Shown: piece by piece, positions 48,366 through 54,904 of the stretch
Layout of the letters: the number at the start of each line of letters is the position of its first letter
How positions within the stretch are numbered: position 1 is the stretch's first letter
Source: a virus
IMG/VR virus record: IMGVR_UViG_3300042514_000067
Span: 1-57,647 of that record
Strand: one strand, 5' to 3'
Length of the DNA: 57,647 nucleotides
The notes under the pieces: generated by a model
Told to the model about the DNA's origin: nothing
The model's database searches: none
What the model saw: only the letters and a program-made list of their open reading frames with translations
Translations under genes and position numbers: made by a program

Positions 48366-48698
48366 TTACATCATCTTTCCACGTGTCTTACCCTTGGTAC
48401 AGCAGCCATCAGCACGGCTAGAGGCGGTCATACCACCCTTAGCCATCTCACGGGGAGATGGTGGTTTACCTTTTTCCTTGGTATAAATACCAGCATCTTG
48501 TTTACGCTCATAGTCTGCTAGTTCTTTAGCTGTAGGGCCGCCTTGCTTACCACGACCGGCACCTGCAGACTCAGCCTGCCGTATACGTTCAGATAGATTT
48601 CTTAGGCGTGCTTTTGTCTCATTAGAACGCATCATTCCGCTATCTGACTGTTCTACTCTTTCTTGCATGTCCCGTAACTCTTTTGCGTAGTCAGCCAT
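48366..48698 (-). CDS. late protein with RADG/KGKTRGKM C-terminal tag (110 aa)
   Basis: A 110-residue, charged helical protein (LRDMQERVEQSDSGMMRSNE) with a basic Gly-rich end: MAKGGMTASSRADGCCTKGK plus TRGKMM. The ending is shared with three neighbours at 48708, 49182 and 49782. The body differs between the four, so the tag is modular. Function unknown; a targeting or packing signal is one idea. Confidence 0.68.
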   Translation of the reverse strand: MADYAKELRDMQERVEQSDSGMMRSNETKARLRNLSERIRQAESAGAGRGKQGGPTAKELADYERKQDAGIYTKEKGKPPSPREMAKGGMTASSRADGCCTKGKTRGKMM

Positions 48699-48707
48699 GA
48701 TATTTCC

Positions 48708-49166
48708 TTAACACATTTTGCCGCGAGTCTTACCTTTTACAGCAATACCGTCGGCGCGTTTAGAAGCTGAAGAAGTCATACCACCGGAAGCCATCTTAGT
48801 TGCACCACCGCTTTTCATGCCAAAAGCAGAGCGTAAACGTTGGCTAACTGAACGTGTATCAGTTGGGCCGCTGACGGATGGGTTTTCACGACTTAATTTT
48901 CTGCGTTCAGCCACAGAGAGCTTAGTCACATCAACAGGGGCTGCTTTAGCGGCGGGCTTAGACTCAGACTTAGCAACGGGCTTAGGGGCGGCTTTAGGGG
49001 CAGCCTTGGGGGTAGCTTTAGGCGTAGCTTTTGCTGTTTCAGAAGTACCGGCATCACCAAACTCTTTAGCGTTGGGGTTTGACAACATACCCTCTGTGCT
49101 TTTGTTAGCCGCTTCTTCAGGATCCATTTCAACTTTACTACCATCTTCACCGTTATAACGTTTCAT
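48708..49166 (-). CDS. late protein with RADG/KGKTRGKM C-terminal tag (152 aa)
   Basis: A 152-residue protein. An acidic N-terminus (YNGEDGSKVEMDPEEAANKS) leads into a Lys/Pro/Ala linker of KATPKAAPK-type repeats (about residues 45-78), a helical part (VAERRKLSRENPS) and the shared end MASGGMTSSASKRADGIAVK plus GKTRGKMC. No known domain. The final Cys is also found in the protein at 49182. Confidence 0.65.
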   Translation of the reverse strand: MKRYNGEDGSKVEMDPEEAANKSTEGMLSNPNAKEFGDAGTSETAKATPKATPKAAPKAAPKPVAKSESKPAAKAAPVDVTKLSVAERRKLSRENPSVSGPTDTRSVSQRLRSAFGMKSGGATKMASGGMTSSASKRADGIAVKGKTRGKMC

Positions 49167-49181
49167 GTTTAGCTCCTTAGA

Positions 49182-49607
49182 TTAGCAGGCTTTGCCGCCC
49201 TTAGACATCATCTTACCTTTGGTCTTGCCTTTAACAGCAACACCATCAGCGCGTTTAGAGGCGGAACCGCCAGCGGCCATCTTTTTCATCGGCATTTCTG
49301 CTTTGCCACCTGCTTTAGCTCCGGCTTTTTTCTTGGCTATCATTGCCATAAACCCGGGATTCATTTTGCTCGCCATAGTATCACCGCCTTCTTTCATGAT
49401 TGACATCTTGCCATGAAGTGTCTTAGGTTTGTTAACTTTTTGAAGATCGGGGCGGGACGTATTTGTGTCCTTACCAAACTTCATTCCTTTGCTCGCGCCG
49501 CTAAATTCTTTAGCAACCGATACCGGTACGCCCGCAGCCTTTGCAAACTTTGGGTTATGTGCAGCCGCGTCCATGAACTGCTTTTGTTTTTCACTCTTCG
49601 CTGGCAT
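49182..49607 (-). CDS. DUF3008-like protein with the C-terminal tag (141 aa)
   Basis: A 141-residue basic protein. The N-terminus MPAKSEKQKQFMDAAAHNPK, FAKAAGVPVSVAKEF is of the DUF3008-like type. The C-terminus carries MAAGGSASKRADGVAVKGKT plus KGKMMSKGGKAC, the shared tag with a short extension. It lies two genes before the holin at 49591 and overlaps its start. Function unknown. Confidence 0.68.
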   Translation of the reverse strand: MPAKSEKQKQFMDAAAHNPKFAKAAGVPVSVAKEFSGASKGMKFGKDTNTSRPDLQKVNKPKTLHGKMSIMKEGGDTMASKMNPGFMAMIAKKKAGAKAGGKAEMPMKKMAAGGSASKRADGVAVKGKTKGKMMSKGGKAC

Positions 49608-49785
49608 TTGTGGCCTTTTTGCGCTTGGTTACTTCACGAACAGTATCAGACTCCCAGATGCGAAGACCGAGGTAAATAATTGTGAACAGAGAAGCCAAAG
49701 GTGGTAGCCACGTAGCCATAACACCAACAGTCGTTAAGACTGCTGCGCCATCTGCGACTGCTTTAGCTGTGTCATGCTGGGTCAT
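49591..49785 (-). CDS. class II-type holin (64 aa)
   Basis: A 64-residue protein: MTQHDTAKAVADGAAVLTTV, then GVMATWLPPLASLFTIIYLG, then a charged tail (ESDTVREVTKRKK). Two closely spaced hydrophobic spans (about 12-27 and 28-43) and a basic C-terminus fit small class II holins of T7-like and related phages. It is far from the endolysin, which already has a 3-TM holin next to it, so the two may share the job or one acts as antiholin. Confidence 0.72.
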   Translation of the reverse strand: MTQHDTAKAVADGAAVLTTVGVMATWLPPLASLFTIIYLGLRIWESDTVREVTKRKKATNASEE

Positions 49786-50096
49786 ACCATCCGCCCTCTT
49801 GTCTTGCCTTGTGTAGCGCAGCCATCAGCCGCAGTTACATAGCCACCTTCCGCGCAGTTCCAAGCCCTCAAAGATTTATTGATCCGTGAATCCGGATCGT
49901 TCGCTGTCTTTGCGCTGGTCAGTTTCTTTTTCATTCCGCTCATCCTCGCACAGAAAGAGTCGCGCCGGGAGCCGCCTTCGGGCTGGGGACGTTTCAAATT
50001 CATGCCTTGCGCTTTGGCGGAGGCTCGTCCCTTGGCGTTCAAGCCACCCTCGGGGTTCTTGCCTTCTTTCCTCTGCCATGCTGCGCTCTTAGCCAT
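49782..50096 (-). CDS. DUF6321-like protein with the C-terminal tag (104 aa)
   Basis: A 104-residue basic protein: AWQRKEGKNPEGGLNAKGRA, SFCARMSGMKKKL, DPDSRINKSLRAWNC. I know this as a very common small phage protein (DUF6321 type). Its C-terminus is CAEGGYVTAADGCATQGKTR plus GRMV, a variant of the tag in the neighbours. It overlaps the holin start by 4 bases. Function unknown, probably a virion or assembly protein. Confidence 0.75.
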   Translation of the reverse strand: MAKSAAWQRKEGKNPEGGLNAKGRASAKAQGMNLKRPQPEGGSRRDSFCARMSGMKKKLTSAKTANDPDSRINKSLRAWNCAEGGYVTAADGCATQGKTRGRMV

Positions 50097-50370
50097 AAAA
50101 CACCGTGATTTTTGCGTTTGTAGGCAAAGTTATGTGGACATCTGTATAAAACAAAACGCCCTCGCCGGGTACCGTAAACGACAACGGATTTGTTGGCGTA
50201 GTAGCAATATTAAATTGCAAACGAATAGGGCCACCAGAACCACCGTCACGAAATTCAATATCGCCAGCAGTACCACCAGTCAAAAACTGATAGCCTTTAA
50301 TCCTAGTACGGCCAGAGACCGCCGTGCCAGTTGCCTCTAAATGAGAGGCTTTTACGTCTGTCTGCATCAT
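50089..50370 (-). CDS. conserved small structural protein (93 aa)
   Basis: A 93-residue beta-rich protein, MMQTDVKASHLEATGTAVSG, RTRIKGYQFLTGGTAGDIEF, ending LPTNAKITVFYG. The layout is common in small head proteins of environmental phages. Capsid decoration is possible, but not shown. Preceded by a hairpin terminator and its own AAGGAG site. Confidence 0.68.
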   Translation of the reverse strand: MMQTDVKASHLEATGTAVSGRTRIKGYQFLTGGTAGDIEFRDGGSGGPIRLQFNIATTPTNPLSFTVPGEGVLFYTDVHITLPTNAKITVFYG

Positions 50371-50390
50371 AATTAATCTCCTTTAAGAAA

Positions 50391-50404
50391 GGGGCCGAAG
50401 CCCC
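50391..50404 (-). terminator. UUCG hairpin between two late genes
   Basis: On the - strand GGGGC-TTCG-GCCCC followed by TTTCTT. A strong short hairpin with the stable tetraloop; the T tract is broken by a C, so termination is probably partial and would set lower expression of the genes downstream. Confidence 0.65.
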
Positions 50405-50413
50405 CTAGACTAA

Positions 50414-50899
50414 TTAGACTTGGCTGGGGTTAGCAGCGCCGTTAGATTCACGCACAACGTACACGCATGTAATCGTAGCAGCACCGCCGCTGGCTGTACC
50501 AGCACAAGCGTAGATTGCTTGAACGATTAAGTCAGTTGAGCCAACATTCAGGTATGTACCAATCTGTGCGCCTGTAACAGTCACAGTTGCGCGGCCAACA
50601 GCCAAAGGTGTAGTTGTAGCACCACCAACAGTAGCCAAAGAGTTACCAGCGGCGGTTTGAATAGTGATGGTGTTACCAGTAGTACCAGCGTAAGCGGTGG
50701 TAATGTCTACAAAAAATTCTATGATTTGTGCGCCAGCAGGCAAAACAAACTCTGTAGTAGCAGTTGTATCGCTAACAGTGGTCAGGCCAGTCTGTGTAAC
50801 AACAGTTGCGCCCATATTGCGGATCGTGCCAGCAGTAGTGCCAGTAGTGTTTTTAACAGTGCCGAGCAGCCAAGGGCCAAGGTGTGATGCGAATCCCAT
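50414..50899 (-). CDS. conserved head-region protein (161 aa)
   Basis: A 161-residue beta-rich, Thr/Gly/Ala-rich protein starting MGFASHLGPWLLGTVKNTTG. It follows the major capsid gene, and is bracketed by hairpins on both sides, which suggests expression tuned separately. It may be a capsid decoration or stabilising protein; the opening MGFASHLGPWLLGTVK is one I recall from other aquatic phage head regions. Confidence 0.65.
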   Translation of the reverse strand: MGFASHLGPWLLGTVKNTTGTTAGTIRNMGATVVTQTGLTTVSDTTATTEFVLPAGAQIIEFFVDITTAYAGTTGNTITIQTAAGNSLATVGGATTTPLAVGRATVTVTGAQIGTYLNVGSTDLIVQAIYACAGTASGGAATITCVYVVRESNGAANPSQV

Positions 50900-50923
50900 G
50901 ATTTTTCCTTACATACAAGTTAA

Positions 50924-50966
50924 GTGCATCAATCTGTATGTCGTCAGCCGGGACTGTTTGATGCAC
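50924..50966 (-). promoter_or_regulatory. inverted repeat in the leader after the capsid gene
   Basis: GTGCATCAA (50924-50932) and TTGATGCAC (50958-50966) form a perfect 9-base inverted repeat with a 25-base loop. A second pair, CCGGG (50948-50952) and CCCGG (50974-50978), overlaps its arms, so the two folds exclude each other. The 147-base region 50900-51046 has no gene; it holds this structure and the capsid terminator. Either a regulated leader or a processing signal; unproven. Confidence 0.45.
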
Positions 50967-51004
50967 CGGAAAGCCCGGATTAAAGTCAATATACACCAAA
51001 AGAA

Positions 51005-51048
51005 AAGGGGGCACAAGGCCCCCCTTCAAATATTTCCTAAGAAATATT
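51005..51048 (-). terminator. double hairpin terminator after the major capsid gene
   Basis: Reading on the - strand after the capsid stop: an 8-bp hairpin AATATTTC-TTAG-GAAATATT (51048 to 51029), then AAGGGGG with CCCCCTT (51026 to 51005) followed by TTCTTTT. The second is a good rho-independent terminator; the first may protect the message 3' end. Such a pair fits the most highly expressed late gene. Confidence 0.78.
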
Positions 51049-51958
51049 AGGCTGAACCGGGTGAACCGAAGGTACCCAATGGATCAGACCAGCCGAAGCT
51101 ATAACGCTCGCGGGCTTTGTAACGAACGTTACCTGTGTCAAAGTCACCGTCCATCTTGTTCTCCAAAGGAGAGCGGATGAAATGCTTCAGACCGTTAGGC
51201 ACATCAGTAGTCAAATACCAGCCGTTTGTGTCGGTCAGGTAGTGGTTAATGGTGTAGCCTTCAGGGATTGAACCGTTGTTCTTCAACGCATTGATATCGT
51301 TGTCAGTTGTACCAACGCGGAGGCTGGTTTCCAACAAACGAGTAGCAACGAATTGCAGAGCTGGGGGAACAATCAATTTCTTAGGCTTAGCAGCGATCAA
51401 AAGACCACGCTCGTCTGTCCAAGCAGCGATTTGAATAACGGCGGCTTCCAAAGAAGTCTCGTTCAAGTCAGCGGCTGTAGAAGGACGATTGCTGTTAGTG
51501 CCACCAGAAATCAGGGGGTGAGCAGTGCTGAACAAAGGTACACCATCACCACCAACATAGGCTGAGCTAAAACCGTTGTTGATAACGGCGGCAGCTTTAA
51601 CCTGCTTGGTGTAAGCCATAGCGCGAGCCAATGCTTTGGTGTAACGAGCTGACAAAGAGTCATACAAGTTATCTTCCACAGCTTCTTCAGTGATGGAGAA
51701 GCCTAAAGCGATGGTTTCGTGGTTATAGCGAGTTGTCCATGCCTCTTGTGCATTGTCATAAGCGATGGCAGAGCCCTCGTTCTTAACAGGTGCAGCAGAG
51801 AAGCCAGACAGCTTGGTCTCTTCTTCGAAGGAACGCTCAGAGGTCTCTGTTTCGTAGAGTTCTTTGTGCTCTTCGCCGTAACGAGCATACTCCATACCGA
51901 ACAATGCGTTCAGGCCGGGGAGGAGTTCCTTAAGTAGTTGTGCGCGTGAAATTGCCAT
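51047..51958 (-). CDS. major capsid protein (HK97-fold, Mu gpT-like)
   Basis: A 303-residue protein: MAISRAQLLKELLPGLNALF, then YARYGEEHKELYETETSERS, and later GVPLFSTAHPLISGG and LIVPPALQFVATRLL. These are landmarks of the gpT-like major head proteins, which adopt the HK97 fold. The position between a scaffold gene and head accessory genes agrees. It is about the usual length (~300) and shows no prohead-protease delta domain; no protease gene was seen in the window. The N-terminal arm is repeated in the early protein at 7670. Confidence 0.87.
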   Translation of the reverse strand: MAISRAQLLKELLPGLNALFGMEYARYGEEHKELYETETSERSFEEETKLSGFSAAPVKNEGSAIAYDNAQEAWTTRYNHETIALGFSITEEAVEDNLYDSLSARYTKALARAMAYTKQVKAAAVINNGFSSAYVGGDGVPLFSTAHPLISGGTNSNRPSTAADLNETSLEAAVIQIAAWTDERGLLIAAKPKKLIVPPALQFVATRLLETSLRVGTTDNDINALKNNGSIPEGYTINHYLTDTNGWYLTTDVPNGLKHFIRSPLENKMDGDFDTGNVRYKARERYSFGWSDPLGTFGSPGSA

Positions 51959-51971
51959 TTTAAGTTACTCC

Positions 51972-52796
51972 TTAAGCAATGCTGGTACCAGCATAATACT
52001 GATGCTGACCAAAGTTGATCTTGACCAGAATTTCTGGGTACTGCATCAACACAATAGTAGTGTTCAATGTAGCAACAGGAGCTTGGTTCAAAATAAACGA
52101 TGTAGCACCGGCAGATGCGGCGGTGTCGACGAAAGAACCCGAAGAAACATAGTTTCCAGAAGAGTCCAACGAGCCAACGTCTGTACCAACGGGTAACGCA
52201 AACGGCAGAGCCGAGCAAGTTACAGTAGCGGTAGAAATGCTGGTGTAAGTCACAGTTCCAAGTGAAACAGCCGTATCAGGCACCAAACCAAGCACGCGGA
52301 CGGGCAAGGAAGAAGTGGTGGCAGGCGTATCGCTAGGTGCGAGAATGGCGTTCTTAGAATTGCCAGTTGTAGTGCTACCTGTGTTGTTAATCATGGCCAA
52401 GTTTTGACCAATCATAGCGCGAGCGCCAGAAGCAACAGCGGTAGTAGCAGAACAAACAACACCCTTGAACACTTGGTCAGGATCATCAGCAACAATAGCT
52501 ACTGCATCACCAGCCGCAGTTGATGCGGGCCAGTATTGCGAGAAAGTCAACTGTTTAGTGACGGGGTTTGTGTAACGGCATCCCAAGAAGATACCTGTTT
52601 GATTGCCTGCTGTGCCAGTAGACACAGACAGACGCACGATTTCACCACGAGACAATCCTACGTAATCGCCGTAGAAAATAGCCGTGCTGTAACCGTTAGT
52701 GATCGGGTAATCACGAGTAGAACCCGCAAATACCTGACCTCCGATCAGATTGATCGGTTTTAGCCCGTAAGGGGCATCAACAACCGGATAAGCCAT
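51972..52796 (-). CDS. head accessory protein (274 aa)
   Basis: A 274-residue beta-rich protein, MAYPVVDAPYGLKPINLIGG, QVFAGSTRDYPI, then Ser/Thr/Val-rich. This gene type lies next to gpT-like capsid genes in many environmental phages. A capsid cement or vertex protein is likely. Upstream GGAGTCC is the ribosome site. Confidence 0.62.
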   Translation of the reverse strand: MAYPVVDAPYGLKPINLIGGQVFAGSTRDYPITNGYSTAIFYGDYVGLSRGEIVRLSVSTGTAGNQTGIFLGCRYTNPVTKQLTFSQYWPASTAAGDAVAIVADDPDQVFKGVVCSATTAVASGARAMIGQNLAMINNTGSTTTGNSKNAILAPSDTPATTSSLPVRVLGLVPDTAVSLGTVTYTSISTATVTCSALPFALPVGTDVGSLDSSGNYVSSGSFVDTAASAGATSFILNQAPVATLNTTIVLMQYPEILVKINFGQHQYYAGTSIA

Positions 52797-52811
52797 AAAG
52801 GACTCCTAAAT

Positions 52812-53285
52812 TTAAGTACCAGAACCGAAAGTGACCTTGGTTCTCTTCTCGGAGAAAAGAGGCATCCTAGGATCATTTTCACGAAGGAAATTATTGTCCA
52901 CTGAATCCACCTGAGACTTGTTTAGGTTCTCGTAGTACTTGGATCGTTGATCCATGAACTCGGTTGGAATACGACAGAGCAATAAACCGCCCACTTCAAT
53001 GTTGCCTTTAAAGCGACCTTCAGTGGAAGCGTGCATCATGAGCTCGGGATAGTCTTCACCTTTGCAGGGTTCGTATCCTTCGCGTAACTTTGAAGAGATG
53101 TTACTTGGATCGGCAGTTCCCATGGTACTAATACGTACATACCTATGAGTCCAACCGGGACGGTCGTCAGGCATAGGCAGTGTCTCAGGAGGACGCCACG
53201 CCGCTGGGCGAGCGAACGTTTCCCGAGTGTCTAGTTCACGTGAAGCGCGATTTTGTGTCTTTCCAGACGTCAATACTTGATCCAT
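52812..53285 (-). CDS. conserved head-region protein of unknown function (157 aa)
   Basis: A 157-residue protein: AAWRPPETLPMPDDRPGWTH, YVRISTMGTADPSNI, EGGLLLC-like VGGLLLCRIP, RSKYYENLNKSQ and a C-terminal KVTFGSG. This pattern (PPe.LP.P....G..+rwVR..., R..YY...) is conserved in phage head regions between scaffold and capsid. Its role in assembly is not known to me. Confidence 0.62.
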   Translation of the reverse strand: MDQVLTSGKTQNRASRELDTRETFARPAAWRPPETLPMPDDRPGWTHRYVRISTMGTADPSNISSKLREGYEPCKGEDYPELMMHASTEGRFKGNIEVGGLLLCRIPTEFMDQRSKYYENLNKSQVDSVDNNFLRENDPRMPLFSEKRTKVTFGSGT

Positions 53286-53287
53286 TT

Positions 53288-54292
53288 TTAACCTCTTTTA
53301 AGTTGAGCAACCTGTTTAGCGTATTCTTCCAAAGGAACCCCAAGACGGCGAGCGATCGCTGCTTCAGATGCCTTCAGCCTAATACGATTAGGCGGAGTGC
53401 TACGTGAGGCCGGAGCCACAACAGTAGCGGGTTTTGTTGCACGGCGCGGAGGTTCATCCTCGTAAGCCGGTTCTGATGCCTTTTTAGAAGGGGCGTCATC
53501 TTCATAGCTCTGAGCATCTTCATAATACTCAGGAAATCGTCTACGCATTGTAGCGTCTACTCGTTTGTAGTAGTCATCAGACCCCACAAAGCCAGCACCG
53601 TGTTCCTTAGCCAACTTCTGATGCAACCCGAGGGCGGAAGCTGTCATTTCAGGATCGGTACCAAACCAAGTGTTTTTCTGCATCCAACTTTGATCTTTTG
53701 GGGTAACAGAAGGTTGATTTGTACTACGTTGTTGTATTTGTACTTCATTTTCTTCGACTTGTAAAGGCCTCATGTTCTGAACTTTGTCTAAATTCAGTGT
53801 TGCCCGTGAAACTTCTGCTTGTGCATCTACCACAGCATCGGAATCTCCGGACTCATAAGCCTCTTTGTATTTCTTTTTGGCGTTCTCAAATTCCATTTCA
53901 GCGGAACTCTTTGACTGCTCAATGTACGCTTTTGACCCAAGCAATACTTGTTCTTGCAACTTGCGGTTTTGCTCCCACAATTGCTTGGTCATATTCTCAG
54001 CCGCCTCGCGCTCGCGCAGTGCTTCTTCTTTGGCACGTCGCTCGTCGTGGTAGCCCTTACCTAATTTCTTGATACGGGCTTGGACTTTTTCGTCGTATTC
54101 GGATAGTTCATTCTCGGTAACATCTTCCACCTGCGCCTTCATGGGCCTGCGGCCACGGTCTTCTGGTGGGGTGTCATCCTCAATTTCTACTTCAAATCCG
54201 CCATCATCTTCTTCTACTTCGGGTTTACCCTTAGCTTCTTCATCTACTTCATGAGGAAACTTAAAGTCATCTTTAAACTCAGTTTGTGCCAT
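53288..54292 (-). CDS. capsid scaffolding protein (334 aa)
   Basis: A 334-residue, very acidic and helical protein. The N-terminus (about residues 15-75) is nearly all Asp/Glu. A long coiled coil runs through about 95-170 (KEEALREREAAENMTKQLWE). The basic C-terminus (PNRIRLKASEAAIARRLGVP, EEYAKQVAQL) would bind the capsid protein, as the C-terminus does in P22 scaffold. Its place before the capsid gene supports the call. Confidence 0.75.
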   Translation of the reverse strand: MAQTEFKDDFKFPHEVDEEAKGKPEVEEDDGGFEVEIEDDTPPEDRGRRPMKAQVEDVTENELSEYDEKVQARIKKLGKGYHDERRAKEEALREREAAENMTKQLWEQNRKLQEQVLLGSKAYIEQSKSSAEMEFENAKKKYKEAYESGDSDAVVDAQAEVSRATLNLDKVQNMRPLQVEENEVQIQQRSTNQPSVTPKDQSWMQKNTWFGTDPEMTASALGLHQKLAKEHGAGFVGSDDYYKRVDATMRRRFPEYYEDAQSYEDDAPSKKASEPAYEDEPPRRATKPATVVAPASRSTPPNRIRLKASEAAIARRLGVPLEEYAKQVAQLKRG

Positions 54293-54303
54293 GTGTTAGC
54301 TCC

Positions 54304-54714
54304 TTATGCTGCACGTGTAATACCACGGGGGTCTTCCACAACTGCTTCAACCGAATCATCATTGAGGATGCGGAATTCACGGCCATGAATCTTCAGACGG
54401 GTGCCTGAATTTGGTCGGACGATGATGAAATCACCTTCCTTGCAACTCGGGCCGCTAGGGAACCGAGTGGTGTCTTTGTAGCAGTCAGGCCCAAGCTTGA
54501 CGACAAATAGAACGGGGGTAAGTACTTCTTCAAAGTGCATAGATTGGCTAGATTTAATAATCCCAGCTTCGCTCTCTGCATACTCTTGCATAGCTTCAGG
54601 CACCACACACAAAATGTGAAATGTACGTGGGTCAGGCAACTGCTTAGCTTTGTCTTCAGAGGGCTTGTTAAGAATGCCAGACAGGTCTACGGCAGCGATG
54701 TTAAATTCAGTCAT
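54304..54714 (-). CDS. GroES-like co-chaperonin (136 aa)
   Basis: A 136-residue protein. The C-terminal half has FPSGPSCKEGDFIIVRPNSG, RLKIHGREFRILNDDSVEAV, a Cpn10 (GroES) fold pattern like T4 gp31 and phage CocO. These proteins replace GroES on host GroEL to fold the phage capsid protein. The N-terminal half is family-specific. I take the ATG at 54714, seven bases after GGAGAG; the ATG at 54744 would add ten residues but is inside the upstream gene. It lies in the head assembly region. Confidence 0.82.
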   Translation of the reverse strand: MTEFNIAAVDLSGILNKPSEDKAKQLPDPRTFHILCVVPEAMQEYAESEAGIIKSSQSMHFEEVLTPVLFVVKLGPDCYKDTTRFPSGPSCKEGDFIIVRPNSGTRLKIHGREFRILNDDSVEAVVEDPRGITRAA

Positions 54715-54904
54715 CAGATCTCTCCATTTTTTGCACGAGGTCATTAATAATGTTTTCTGCTAGGTTAAGGCCTCGGATCACCCCACAGATACTTCGATAC
54801 TCTTCTATGTCAGCGGCTCTGCCGTTGGCAAGATGAAAAGCTTGCTCTGCTCTAAGTCGCTCTATCTCATTAGCGATATGCGACAAAAGTTTGTAGTCGT
54901 TCAA
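54707..54904 (-). CDS. small helical protein (65 aa)
   Basis: A 65-residue protein, LLSHIANEIERLRAEQAFHL, then YRSICGVIRGLNLAENIIND. Overlaps the portal gene by 4 bases and the co-chaperonin gene by 8. This small helical protein after the portal is frequent in environmental podoviruses; function unknown. Confidence 0.62.
   Translation of the reverse strand: MNDYKLLSHIANEIERLRAEQAFHLANGRAADIEEYRSICGVIRGLNLAENIINDLVQKMERSDD

Noticed and set aside
50960-51000. Late - strand promoter after the capsid terminator (TTGACT)
   Set aside because: A -35-like TTGACT is present but no acceptable -10 box follows at 16-18 bases.
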